64,000 nucleotides of DNA from DASWOJ01 sp964242415. Its GTDB lineage: Bacteria; Pseudomonadota; Alphaproteobacteria; Acetobacterales; Acetobacteraceae. The DNA lies in assembly GCA_964242415.1 (NCBI GenBank), contig CAXTAT010000021.1, forward strand, positions 1-64,000, read 5' to 3'. Shown here one piece after another: positions 26,166-34,320 of the stretch (the first letter of the stretch is position 1; each line of letters begins with the position of its first letter). A program made the translations under genes and the position numbers. Under the pieces are notes generated by a model. The model was given only the letters and a program-made list of their open reading frames with translations. It did no database searches and was not told the origin of the DNA.

Positions 26166-26771
26166 TTAGAAGCGTGGCCGCACCCGCATGCTCGCCGGCG
26201 GCCCGGCGCCTACCAGGCCGGCGATGGCACGCTCCGCCGTCAGGTGCGAGCCGTGGACCGCAACGGCAACCATCAGCGCAGCGCCGGCCGGCGCGAACCG
26301 CCGCAGCCTTGGCGGTGGCAGCCCGGCCCACCGCACCAACGCAACCGCCCCCATCACCCCGACTGGCGCGGCAACCAGCACTTCGGCCAGCGAGTGAGCG
26401 CCCAGCAGGAGACGGGTCGCACCAATCCCCACGGCGCCAACCGCCCCGGTCAGCAACACTGCGGCCGTGCGCCAGCGGGGGGTGCGGGACAGGCTCCATG
26501 CGCCGCCGGCTACCACGCCCGCCATGGCGACATGACCGCTAGGGCTGTAAACGCCGGCAATCCCGCCTGCCGCGGCGAAGGTGAGCTTAAGCACCAGCAT
26601 GGCAACCCCGACACCGGCCATCGCCGCCAGCCAGGCCAATGCCCCCCGCCACCAGCCCATCAGCGCCAGCCCAGCCGCCAAAATGGCCAGTGCGGGCAGC
26701 ACGAGGCCCGGGTCGGCGAAGTCGGTAATCCATTCCAGGGCGTAAAGCACCGAGTATCGCCTATGCCACAC
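26166..26771 (-). CDS. PAP2-superfamily membrane phosphatase
   Basis: The protein has about 201 residues from a GTG start, though the precise start is uncertain. It has five to six hydrophobic helices. PAP2 motifs are K62 (motif 1), SPSGH at 76-80 (motif 2, acid-base His) and TR119-x5-H125 (motif 3, nucleophile). The final Asp of motif 3 is not evident; Glu stands at the equivalent place. Relatives dephosphorylate undecaprenyl pyrophosphate, phosphatidic acid or lipid A. Convergent with the undecaprenyl-phosphate sugar transferase, it may serve carrier-lipid recycling (inference). Confidence 0.8.
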   Translation of the reverse strand: MWHRRYSVLYALEWITDFADPGLVLPALAILAAGLALMGWWRGALAWLAAMAGVGVAMLVLKLTFAAAGGIAGVYSPSGHVAMAGVVAGGAWSLSRTPRWRTAAVLLTGAVGAVGIGATRLLLGAHSLAEVLVAAPVGVMGAVALVRWAGLPPPRLRRFAPAGAALMVAVAVHGSHLTAERAIAGLVGAGPPASMRVRPRF

Positions 26772-27167
26772 GCTCGAACGCCATCACCATGCTTGCAGGC
26801 CTGACGCATGCAATTTGGGTGCCGGCGAACCAGCCCCATGCGGACAGGATGATGTACAGCAATCCGTGGAACCGCAGCCAGCCGCAAGGGGAGCGACGGC
26901 CAACGCACTGTCTCGAAGCCTGCCCATGCCCACTCCACCCCGGCGAACGGCGCCTAGGGACCCGATGGGAAGCCCAGGCGGCAGGTCCGGCAGCGTCCAA
27001 CTACCGCCATTGCGTCCGGTACGAAAGAGCGGGGTGACAGGGCTGACAATTGCTGACCCGGTCTCCTCCAGTACCCGTCTCCTCCGGCACCGGCAAGCGA
27101 GTCAGGAGCTGGCCGACAACAACTGCCCGGTCAGCTCCCCGAGCAGCACCGGCCGCCCCGGCTCCGC
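26772..27167. other. Spacer with one weak small-membrane-protein ORF
   Basis: No confident gene lies in this 396 bp. A minus-strand frame from 27000 (TTG) to 26761 encodes about 79 residues with one hydrophobic segment (FHGLLYIILSAWGWFAGTQ). It overlaps the PAP2 start by about 10 bp, so a small co-translated membrane protein is possible. The N-terminal half looks like random GC-rich translation, and no repeat copy is present here. Confidence 0.25.
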
Positions 27168-28325
27168 CTATGGCATCAGGTGCTGGTCGAAGAACGCCGC
27201 GATTTCTCCGAACGCCTCCTTGGTCTCCGGCGCCGCCGGGTCGAACAGATACTGCGCGTGAGAGAAGCCCTCGAATACCTGCAGTTGGGCCTCAACCCCG
27301 GCTTGGCGCAGCTTGCGGTGGGTACGGACGGTATTGGACAGGAACAAGTCCCGTGTGCCGCTGGTCAGGATCGCCGGCGGAAAACCGTGGAAGTCGCCGT
27401 AGATCGGGGAAAGCTGCGGGTCCCGCATGTCATGCCCGTTGGCATACAGCGCGGCGGCATGGGCTAGATAGCCGCTGTAGCTGACCAGGACGTTATCGAC
27501 CCACTCGTTGGTATGGTAAGTGTCGCCCGTCTCCGTCAGGTCGGCCCAGGGCGTGCCCGGCGCGATGGCGGCCGGCATCGGCAGGCCCTCCGCCTTGGCG
27601 CGCAGGATCATCGCCAGGGTCATGCCGCCGCCGGTCGAGGTGCCGACGATGGCGATGCGCTTCGGGTCCGCCATTCCCACTGCCGCGCGCCACACCGCCA
27701 TCGCATCGTCCATCGCGGCCGGGTAGGGCGCATCCGGCGGCATCCGGTAGTCGAACTCGATCACCCTGTAACCGCCGTAGGCCGCCATCAGCATGGCCTC
27801 GCCGGTGCCGGACTCGCCGGGGCCATAGACGTAGCCGCCGCCATGGACATTGATGATGAGCTGGTTGCGGTGCGCCTCTGGCATGGTGCGGGGGGTGAAC
27901 ACGAAACCCTTGACCCCGCCGATGGTGGTCGGCTCCATGGTGACGCCGAGGTCCGCCCGCGCCTTTGCCAGCCCCGGTAGCGCGGCGGCGGCCAGCTTGG
28001 ACACCAGGGCGCGCCAGGCGGCGGCGTCGGGCGGGTTGGCATCCCAGGCGGGCACGCGATACGGGGCGCCGACCAGGGCCTGCGCCGCCGGGCTGAGGTC
28101 CGCCTGCGGGACGGGGATGACCTGTTGCGGCCGGTTGCGCGGGCCGGGCTGGCTGTTGGCGGCGTTCTGCGCGGCCTCGATCGTCGCGAAGTCTTCTGGG
28201 GCCTGCGCCGACGCGGGGACTGCGGGAGCTGCCAAGGCCGGCGTTGCCAAGGCCAAGGCCAGCATGGACGCGAACAGGTGACGGATCGGTAGGTGACGAA
28301 CCTGTATGTTGCGGAGTGGTGGGAT
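27168..28325 (-). CDS. Secreted alpha/beta hydrolase, HSL/acetyl-hydrolase family (possible AUC start)
   Basis: HSL-type esterase motifs are complete. The HGGG oxyanion loop and Ser nucleophile in GTSTGGG sit about 160 and 230 residues in, with Asp in SGTRDLF and His in FSHAQY. Near the N-terminus, RHLFASMLALALATPALAAPA is a Sec signal peptide. The first canonical start, ATG 28382, would put about 37 residues before the hydrophobic core. A perfect AGGAGG (28331-28336) with a 5-nt spacer points at an ATC codon (28323-28325). That start gives 385 residues with a normal signal peptide, and no ATG/GTG/TTG fits between. Function is well supported; the start is an inference. Confidence 0.85.
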   Translation of the reverse strand: MPPLRNIQVRHLPIRHLFASMLALALATPALAAPAVPASAQAPEDFATIEAAQNAANSQPGPRNRPQQVIPVPQADLSPAAQALVGAPYRVPAWDANPPDAAAWRALVSKLAAAALPGLAKARADLGVTMEPTTIGGVKGFVFTPRTMPEAHRNQLIINVHGGGYVYGPGESGTGEAMLMAAYGGYRVIEFDYRMPPDAPYPAAMDDAMAVWRAAVGMADPKRIAIVGTSTGGGMTLAMILRAKAEGLPMPAAIAPGTPWADLTETGDTYHTNEWVDNVLVSYSGYLAHAAALYANGHDMRDPQLSPIYGDFHGFPPAILTSGTRDLFLSNTVRTHRKLRQAGVEAQLQVFEGFSHAQYLFDPAAPETKEAFGEIAAFFDQHLMP

Positions 28326-28414
28326 GGTGGCCTCCTGTGCCTTGCGCCGGGTTAAGGGGGCTGTGGCCCCATCCTGCCGCATAGGCGCTTACTGGATTTG
28401 CTCCAAGCGCCGTT

Positions 28415-28509
28415 GTCAGTGCGGGCCGGCTTCGGCGCAGCAATCCAGGGAAGCAGGGATTGTATCCGCCTGCCTGGATCGCCACGCCACAGGTAAGGCA
28501 CGCAACGAC
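28415..28509. repeat. Family A repeat (A7), diverged
   Basis: The core runs from GTCAGTGCGGGCCGGCTTCG to GCACGCAACGAC, with inner CAATCCAGG / CCTGGATCGCC retained. It lies between the esterase start and the Dps stop. It is among the most mutated copies in the window. Confidence 0.75.
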
Positions 28510-28625
28510 TGGGCTTGCATGTTCCCTCAGACCGCTTCGCGGCTGGCCTCAGTCAGCGCACATACGGTGGGGAGCGGTAGGGAGGAAATTCCCCCCCGCC
28601 GCTGCCCGTTCGAGCTGCGTTCTGA

Positions 28626-29150
28626 TCAGGCCGCGTTCGGCACGCTGCCGCTGGCTTCGAACAGGAACCAGGCGCGGCGCTCGGCCTCGTCGATGAAGTT
28701 TTCCAGCAAGCTTGCGGTCGCCACGTCCTTCTGCTCGTCGATCATCTCGTGCGCGTCGCGCATCCGCTTCGCCAGCCCGCCATTGTCCGCGCGCAGTTCC
28801 GCCAGCATCGCCTGCGGCGTGACGTAGGCGTCGTCGTTATCCTTGATGCGCTGGGTGCGCGACACCTCGCCGATGGAGTGCAGCGTCAGTTGGCCCAGCT
28901 TGCGCGTCCGCTCGGCCAGCACGTCGGTCATGGCGAAGATCTGCTCGGACTGCTCGTCGAGCATCAGGTGATAATCGCGGAAATGCGGCCCGCTCATGTG
29001 CCAGTGGAAGTTCTTGGTCTTCATATACAGCGCGAAGGTGTCGGCCAGTAGCCCGTTCAGGGCGACGGCGATGTCGCGCGTGGCATTGGCGCCGAGGTCG
29101 GACGGTGTGGCGAGCGCGGGCGGCACGCTGCCTGAAATTTGTTGCGTCAT
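28626..29150 (-). CDS. dps: Dps-family ferritin-like DNA-protection protein
   Basis: The protein has 174 residues, ATG 29150, with AGGGA upstream. The Dps ferroxidase site is plain: FHWHMSGPHFRDYHLMLDEQ supplies the inter-subunit H..H..D..E ligands, and DAHEMIDEQ lies near the C-terminal helix. It forms 12-mers that oxidise Fe(II) with peroxide and compact DNA in starvation or oxidative stress. The N-terminal tail has few basic residues, so DNA binding may be weak. The gene stands alone. The spacer 29151-29438 beyond it contains nothing recognised. Confidence 0.92.
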   Translation of the reverse strand: MTQQISGSVPPALATPSDLGANATRDIAVALNGLLADTFALYMKTKNFHWHMSGPHFRDYHLMLDEQSEQIFAMTDVLAERTRKLGQLTLHSIGEVSRTQRIKDNDDAYVTPQAMLAELRADNGGLAKRMRDAHEMIDEQKDVATASLLENFIDEAERRAWFLFEASGSVPNAA

Positions 29151-29438
29151 GATGTCTGGTTCCCTGTTGCGGCCGTTCGTCAGCCGGCTTGCGATGGCAA
29201 CGCCAGCGCGCAACGATGTTTTAGGACCCAGTTCTTCACGGTTCCGTGAGTGGAGCGCAATGCCGGCCTGGTGCTCACCCGATTGGGAGCGATTTCCGTT
29301 TGGCGCCCGCAACCTTGCATCTGACCCCGCTGCGGCAGCCGTGCGCCCCCCTGGCGGCACACCCCTTGGCAGCGCCCCCCCGGCAGCGATGGCGTCCAGC
29401 CCGCATCAAGCATGGCCGGCACACGTCCTGCTGGGCCG

Positions 29439-30677
29439 TCAGGCGGCGGGTCTTCGTCCAATCATGTTGCATCCCACGGCCATGACGGCCCCCAGCAGCA
29501 TCAGGGACCCCATCGATACCGGTTCGTAGCCCGGGACCAGGCCGACGCCGACCGAGCCGAGCGCGCCGATCGCGAACACCAGCGTCCCGTAAAGCGCAGA
29601 CGCGATGCCGGCATCGCGCTGGTAGGGTCCGACTGCGCCGATCGCCGCGTCGGGCAGCAGGCAGCCCAGCGTCAGCATGACCGCGGCGACCAGGACCGCC
29701 ATCACCCACACGCCGCCGATCCCGGCAACCATGCACACCAGGATCAGCCCCGAGAGGCCGACAAGCACATGGCCCGCACGACGCAGCACACGCCAGCGCC
29801 CATACAACTTGATAAGGCGGGAGTTGAAGGCGGTCCCCAGGGCATAGCCGGCGCCGTTGGCGATGAACGTGGCCCCGAACAGGGTCGGGCTTATGCTGAA
29901 ATGGCGCATGAACACCGCCGGCGCCCCCGCGAGAAAGGCAAACAGGCTGAACGTTGCAAAGCTTCCGGTCAGGGCGTGCGTGAAGAAGTACCGGTCGCGC
30001 CCCACCCGGAGGTAATCCGCCACGATGGTCAACAGTCCGCCGTGGCCGCGGGCGGCCTTCGGCAGCGTCTCGCCGAACGACGTCAGGATCAGCGCGACGC
30101 AGGCCACGCCATACACCACGGCCACCCAGAAGATCGTCCGCCAGCCGGCAAACTCCACGATAAGCCCCCCAAGCGTCGGCGCCAGCATCGGGATCACGGC
30201 CAGGATAAGCTGCTGGCGCGAGATGAGGTCTGCGGCCTGCTGGCCGTTCCTGGCGATGTCGCGGACGATGGCGAGGGGGATGACGAGGTTCGCCGCACCC
30301 CCGAATGCGGCCAGGGCGCGGAAGGCGATCAGCTCCGGCATGCTGGTCGAAAGCGCGCAGGCGGCGGAGGCCAGGGAGTATAGGAGACACCCCAGCAGCA
30401 TGGGCGTCCGGCGTCCGAAGTGATCGGAGAGCGGGCCGTAGATCAACTGTCCCACCGCGAGGCCGCCGAACCAGGCGGCCAGCGTCAAGGGGGCCGCCGC
30501 CGCGCCGCCGTGCAGATCGGCGCGCATGACCGCAAAGGCCGGCAGGTACATGTCGGTCGAGATCGGGCCGACCGCGGTCAGCACGGCCAGGAGGCCCGGC
30601 CCGGCGCCCCGGCCTGCTTGCCCAGCTTGAGGTTGCCCGGCTTGAGGTTGCCCGGCTTGAGGTTGCATGAATTTCAC
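29439..30677 (-). CDS. Bcr/CflA-type MFS multidrug efflux transporter
   Basis: The protein has 412 residues from GTG 30677, chosen because AGGAAG lies 7 nt upstream; ATG 30668 is in frame three codons later. It has twelve hydrophobic segments. Family signatures are AVGPISTDMYLPAF in TM1, QLIYGPLSDHFGRRTPML between TM2 and TM3, and RALAAFGGAANLVIPLAIVRD in TM4-5 (drug:H+ antiporter 12-TM group). It exports bicyclomycin-like or sulfonamide-type compounds. The cytoplasmic N-tail is built from three to four QPQAG units, a 15-bp tandem repeat, so its length may vary between strains. Confidence 0.9.
   Translation of the reverse strand: MKFMQPQAGQPQAGQPQAGQAGRGAGPGLLAVLTAVGPISTDMYLPAFAVMRADLHGGAAAAPLTLAAWFGGLAVGQLIYGPLSDHFGRRTPMLLGCLLYSLASAACALSTSMPELIAFRALAAFGGAANLVIPLAIVRDIARNGQQAADLISRQQLILAVIPMLAPTLGGLIVEFAGWRTIFWVAVVYGVACVALILTSFGETLPKAARGHGGLLTIVADYLRVGRDRYFFTHALTGSFATFSLFAFLAGAPAVFMRHFSISPTLFGATFIANGAGYALGTAFNSRLIKLYGRWRVLRRAGHVLVGLSGLILVCMVAGIGGVWVMAVLVAAVMLTLGCLLPDAAIGAVGPYQRDAGIASALYGTLVFAIGALGSVGVGLVPGYEPVSMGSLMLLGAVMAVGCNMIGRRPAA
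30620..30664. repeat. 15-bp tandem repeat, three units, in frame
   Basis: Three units of GCCCGGCTTGAGGTT (two identical, one with a single change), plus a partial fourth, encode QPQAG repeats at the N-terminus of the efflux transporter. Confidence 0.9.
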
Positions 30678-30977
30678 GTCAGCTCTTCCTGTGTCGCGGT
30701 CGGATTCTTCACCGGGCATCCGGCGCAATGAGGCGAGCAACGCCGCTGCCTGGATTAGGCTGCTGTCAAAGTCGGGCTGGCAAGCAGTTCGGCCCGGCAC
30801 TTACGGCATCCGGCGATCAAGGCAACCAAGTGAATGGCGTTAGGGCTTGCGGTCGGCATTGTTCGGGGTTGAAGAGCGCCGACGCCTTCACCTGCACCAC
30901 GATTTTAGAAAACCGGCGCCGACCATCGCCAACCCCCTCGAAGCCTTGCTCCAGCGATCAACGCAAGCAACTCTCGA

Positions 30978-31219
30978 GTGATACCAACGGCTGTTCGCTC
31001 TGACCGGTTCACCGATCCCCTGGTTCGTCATTGCCCCACCTGTCATCACTCCGTCTGTCATCATTCGGAGTGCTTGCGACGCGGCAATCCAGGGGGCGCA
31101 GGACCGAGGCTGCAGCCCGTGCCCCCCTGGATTGCCACGCCGCAAGCACGGCTCGCAATGACGGCGGCAGACCTGATGGGCAATCGGAAGGGCCACTGTA
31201 GAGGGCCGTTGGCAACGAC
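30978..31219. repeat. Family A element, most complete copy (A8, 242 bp)
   Basis: The termini are inverted: GTGATACCAACGGC at the left, and GTCGTTGCCAACGGC read from the right. Inside lie CTCTGACCGGTTCACCGATC, three GTCATTGCC-type units, the palindromic core 31057-31162, and GGCGGCAGACCTGATGGGCA. No reading frame is present, as in a non-autonomous MITE-type element. It fills much of the gene-free 30678-31234 spacer and ends 15 bp from the DUF6065 stop codon. The remainder of that spacer (30680-30977) shows nothing. Confidence 0.82.
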
Positions 31220-31234
31220 TCCCCCGGCCTGGCA

Positions 31235-32164
31235 CTAGGACGTTGCGGAGCCGGCGGAGCAGGTCCCAGCAATGCGCTCGGCAACGCTGTTCGGCACGCC
31301 GGCCTCTTCAAGCAGTGCAGCGATTTCCACCGCAGGCGCGCCATTGCGCGCGGCGGCGACCAGGGCGGCCAGGGCGGCCTCGTCGAGGGTCAGCGCAGGT
31401 GCCTCCCCGGCTTTGCCTGCGGCCTCCCCAGGCACGCCCATCGCAAACGGCTTCACCCGCAACCGGCTGCGATGGTCCGGCACCGGCCGCTCGTCGGACA
31501 TCAGAACACCGCGGTAGTAGCGCTTCTGCCACCGCTCGGACGGCTTGGTGGCCCGGCCGACCTCGGCCTGGAACTGGTCGCGCGACCGGCTCCAGGCCTT
31601 GAACTCGTGATGCAGCGCTGGGTTGTCCTCCAGATCGACCACGATCGGGTTCATCTGCTCCAGCACGCCGCGCAGCACCGGGTAGATGAAGCAGACCGGC
31701 TCGCCGCGCCGGAAGCGCACCCAGTGGTTCCGCCGGGTGAACTTCCAGTTCATCGTGAAGGTGTAGGGCGACCAATCGGTCTCCACGACGCCGGACAGCG
31801 GCATCATGCCCTCCTTGGGCCGGTTGGGCGACCCGGTGATCATCAGGTCCCAGCCCGGCGGCGTGCGGAACAGCGCCTGGATGTGGAAGGTGAGGGTGCC
31901 CTGGCCGAACAGCGACACCGCCCTGTTGTGCGCGGCCGTGTCCGGCGCGTTGCGGACGATGACGCCCTCGGCGCCGGGCCGCCCGGTCCAGTAGGCTTCG
32001 ACGTCGCAGGGCGACAGGACCTCCCAGCCATGCGAGTTGGCGATGTTCAGCGGCAGGCAGCGATAGGCGAACTTCTCCGCCGTGGCGTCCATCCAGGGCC
32101 GGGTCGCCTCCGCCGGGCGGATCAGCGGGTCCCAGCCGGGATGCAGGTAGCAGATGAAGTCCAT
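31235..32164 (-). CDS. DUF6065 family protein
   Basis: The protein has 309 residues. Recognisable family segments are PAEATRPWMDATAEKFAYRC, LPLNIANSHGWEVLSPC, VSLFGQGTLTFHIQALFRTP, VETDWSPYTFTMNWKFTR and the late RYYRGV. The family is soluble and widespread in alphaproteobacteria and cyanobacteria, often near hydroxylases or in natural-product-like settings. No activity is established, and I can see no catalytic signature. The last 60 residues are an Ala-rich extension not typical of the core. It is monocistronic, flanked on both sides by family A repeats. Confidence 0.82.
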   Translation of the reverse strand: MDFICYLHPGWDPLIRPAEATRPWMDATAEKFAYRCLPLNIANSHGWEVLSPCDVEAYWTGRPGAEGVIVRNAPDTAAHNRAVSLFGQGTLTFHIQALFRTPPGWDLMITGSPNRPKEGMMPLSGVVETDWSPYTFTMNWKFTRRNHWVRFRRGEPVCFIYPVLRGVLEQMNPIVVDLEDNPALHHEFKAWSRSRDQFQAEVGRATKPSERWQKRYYRGVLMSDERPVPDHRSRLRVKPFAMGVPGEAAGKAGEAPALTLDEAALAALVAAARNGAPAVEIAALLEEAGVPNSVAERIAGTCSAGSATS

Positions 32165-32319
32165 CGCCGGTCCCCTCGCGTTGACAGCCTGGCCAGGGTG
32201 CTAGACCGGATCGGGAACCGTATCAAACCGCTTCGGCTGATTGCGTTCCGATGATGCCAAAAGTTCTCTGCCCAAACGCTCTCTGCTCTGAACCCCGCCG
32301 CCGCATTTGCTCGGACGCT

Positions 32320-32450
32320 GTCATTGCGAGCCGGCTTCCAGACGCCGTCATCGCGAGCCGGCTTCGGCGCGGCGATCCAGGGTTGTGGGAGCCGCAGGTC
32401 CGGTCTCACGGCCCCTGGATTGCCGCGTCGCAAGCGCTCCTTGTAATGAC
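32320..32450. repeat. Family A repeat with duplicated left arm (A9)
   Basis: GTCATTGCGAGCCGGCTTC occurs at 32320 and again, nearly identical, at 32347, followed by the usual core to TTGTAATGAC. The left arm has been duplicated in tandem by 27 bp. The rest of the spacer 32165-32588 holds no gene. Confidence 0.83.
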
Positions 32451-32588
32451 GAAGGGACGGGCCGCCATGCCGGGTAGAGCAAGAGGGCGGCTGGCGCCAG
32501 TCCAGCCACCTTCTTGGCGAAGCGCCGCCGGACGTGCATATGCGTCGCAGGCACCGGGCGTGACTGCGGTGCGGGCAACGGAGACACG

Positions 32589-33029
32589 ATGCGAGTTTTC
32601 CTGATCGCTTTGGCGTTGTGCATCCCGGCGGCGCTGACGGCAGCGGCGCAGGACCTGGCCAGCCCGGTCGGACGGTGGCAGACGGTGGACGACAAGACCG
32701 GCAAGTCCTCGGGCATCGTGCGCATCTACGAGCAGAACGGCGTGCTATATGGCAACATCGAGAAGGTGTTCGACCCCACTCGCGAGCTCCTCAACTGCAT
32801 CGCATGCACGGACGACCGCAAGAACAAGCCGCTGCTCGGCCTGAATATCATCCGCGGCCTGAAGCGCGACGGCGAGGCTTGGACCGGCGGGACGGTCATC
32901 GACCCGGAGACAGGGTCGGTTTACAAGGCCTCCGCCCGGCTGGACGATGGCGGGCGCAAGCTGGTGCTGCGTGGCTATATCGGCATCAGCCTGCTCGGGC
33001 GCAGTCAAACCTGGCAGCGCGAGCCGTAG
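32589..33029 (+). CDS. DUF2147 family exported protein
   Basis: The protein has 146 residues, with GGAG 6 nt before the ATG. MRVFLIALALCIPAALTAAAQ is a Sec signal peptide. The remainder fits DUF2147: GRWQTVDDKTGKSSGIVRIY, then CTDDRKNKPLLGLNIIRGL and YKASARLDDGGRKLVLRGYI, a small lipocalin-like beta barrel. Periplasmic; function unknown. Two Cys in NCIACTDD may form a disulfide or bind metal, as in most members. The gene is divergent to DUF6065 and upstream of the SDR gene, in the same direction. Confidence 0.87.
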   Translation: MRVFLIALALCIPAALTAAAQDLASPVGRWQTVDDKTGKSSGIVRIYEQNGVLYGNIEKVFDPTRELLNCIACTDDRKNKPLLGLNIIRGLKRDGEAWTGGTVIDPETGSVYKASARLDDGGRKLVLRGYIGISLLGRSQTWQREP

Positions 33030-33153
33030 CGGCTGGACCCCCGCCTCGATTTGTCAGCCGGGTGGAACATCTTACGACTTGCGCCGCATTTGCCCGGCAG
33101 CGCATAGCTCGAACCCGGGCCCCGCAAGCCTGCAGACCCTGGGAAGCCCATCC

Positions 33154-34233
33154 ATGCAAATCCTCATCACCGGCGCCGGCGGCCTAATTGGCCGCGAACT
33201 CGTGGGCTACATGGCCGAGCGCGGCCATGGCGTCGTCGCGGTGCAGCACCGCAGCATGGCGCTGCATCGAAACGATGGCCGCCCGATCGCCGCCGCGCCC
33301 TGGGCCGGCGCGCCGCCCGCGCCGGGCCAGGTGGCGACGCTGGCGGGCGATGTGCGCCGGCCCGGGCTGGGCCTGGATGCCGCGACCCAGGCGGTGCTGC
33401 TGCCGGGGCTGGACCTGGTTGTGCACTGCGCAGCTGTCACCGGCTTCAACCTCGATCCGGCCGTGTACCGCGACGTGAACGTCGGAGGGGTCGCCAACAT
33501 GCTGGCCCTCACGGGCGGCTCGCGGCCGCTGCCGCTGCTGCACGTCAGCACCGCCTATGTCTGCGGCCTGCGCAGCGGACCGGTGCGGGAGGACGAGCTG
33601 GACGCTGCCCAGGAGTTCGCCAACGGCTACGAGGCGAGCAAGGCCGCGGGCGAGCGCCTGATCGCCGCCGCGCGCGCACGGGGGCGGCGGATCGCGGTCG
33701 CCCGGCCGTCCATCGTCGTCGGCGCCAGCGGGGACGGCATGATCAGCAGCTTCAGCAGCATCTACGGCCTGATCCGGCTGTTCACGGAGGGCCGCATCCA
33801 GGTGCTGCCCGCCCATCCCGGCGCCAGCCTGGACTTGGTGCCGATCGACCACGTCGTCGCCGGGCTGGCCGACATCGCCGAGCGGATGGATATGGCGGCG
33901 GGGCTGAACTTCCACTTGGTGTCCGGCACTCCCGTGCCCGTGGCGGGGTTGCCGGACGTGGCGCTGGGCTACCCGCAGCTTCATGCGCCGCGCTTCGTGC
34001 CGCCCGAGGCGTTCGACCCCGCCGCCCTGACGCCGTTGCAGCAGGCCTTGCACCAGCAGATGACCGGGCTGCTCGCCAGCTACTTGCAGCGCAGCCCGCA
34101 CTTTGCCGACGGCAACCTGCGGGCCTTGAGCGGGCGTGCCTGCCCGCCGACGGACCACCGCTTCCTGCGCGCGTTGCTCGACCACTGCCTCGCCGCCGGT
34201 TACATCAAGGGACGCCGGGCCGAGGCCGCCTAG
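33154..34233 (+). CDS. Extended SDR, NAD-dependent epimerase/thioester-reductase-like
   Basis: The protein has 359 residues, with GGAAG upstream of ATG 33154. The Rossmann start ILITGAGGLIGREL (TGxxGxxG), the catalytic Ser/Thr in HVSTAYVCG and Y-x3-K in GYEASKAAGERL mark an extended short-chain dehydrogenase. VSTAYVCG and the PSIVVG segment are closest to the NAD_binding_4 (acyl-CoA/thioester reductase) group; the substrate is not predictable. The C-terminal 80 residues are variable. A 15-bp degenerate tandem array fills the gap to the convergent glycosyltransferase gene. Confidence 0.85.
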   Translation: MQILITGAGGLIGRELVGYMAERGHGVVAVQHRSMALHRNDGRPIAAAPWAGAPPAPGQVATLAGDVRRPGLGLDAATQAVLLPGLDLVVHCAAVTGFNLDPAVYRDVNVGGVANMLALTGGSRPLPLLHVSTAYVCGLRSGPVREDELDAAQEFANGYEASKAAGERLIAAARARGRRIAVARPSIVVGASGDGMISSFSSIYGLIRLFTEGRIQVLPAHPGASLDLVPIDHVVAGLADIAERMDMAAGLNFHLVSGTPVPVAGLPDVALGYPQLHAPRFVPPEAFDPAALTPLQQALHQQMTGLLASYLQRSPHFADGNLRALSGRACPPTDHRFLRALLDHCLAAGYIKGRRAEAA

Positions 34234-34245
34234 CGCCCCGGAGTC

Positions 34246-34320
34246 AATGTCCCCAGCCTTAATGCCCCCAGCCTCGACGCCTCCAGCCTTTGCTCCGGCC
34301 TGAACGCTCCGGCCTCAGCG
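34246..34320. repeat. Degenerate 15-bp tandem array, five units
   Basis: Units such as AATGTCCCCAGCCTT, AATGCCCCCAGCCTC and GACGCCTCCAGCCTT lie end to end between convergent genes. They run a few bases into the C-terminal codons of the glycosyltransferase (stop 34315). Confidence 0.7.

Noticed and set aside
26660..26938. A 92-codon minus-strand frame overlapping the PAP2 gene start
   Set aside because: Composition and lack of a ribosome site suggest an out-of-frame shadow. The PAP2 frame has the conserved motifs.
30615..30668. Possible CRISPR-like repeat array
   Set aside because: Units are contiguous 15-bp copies without spacers, in frame inside a coding region. These are tandem duplications, and no cas gene is present.
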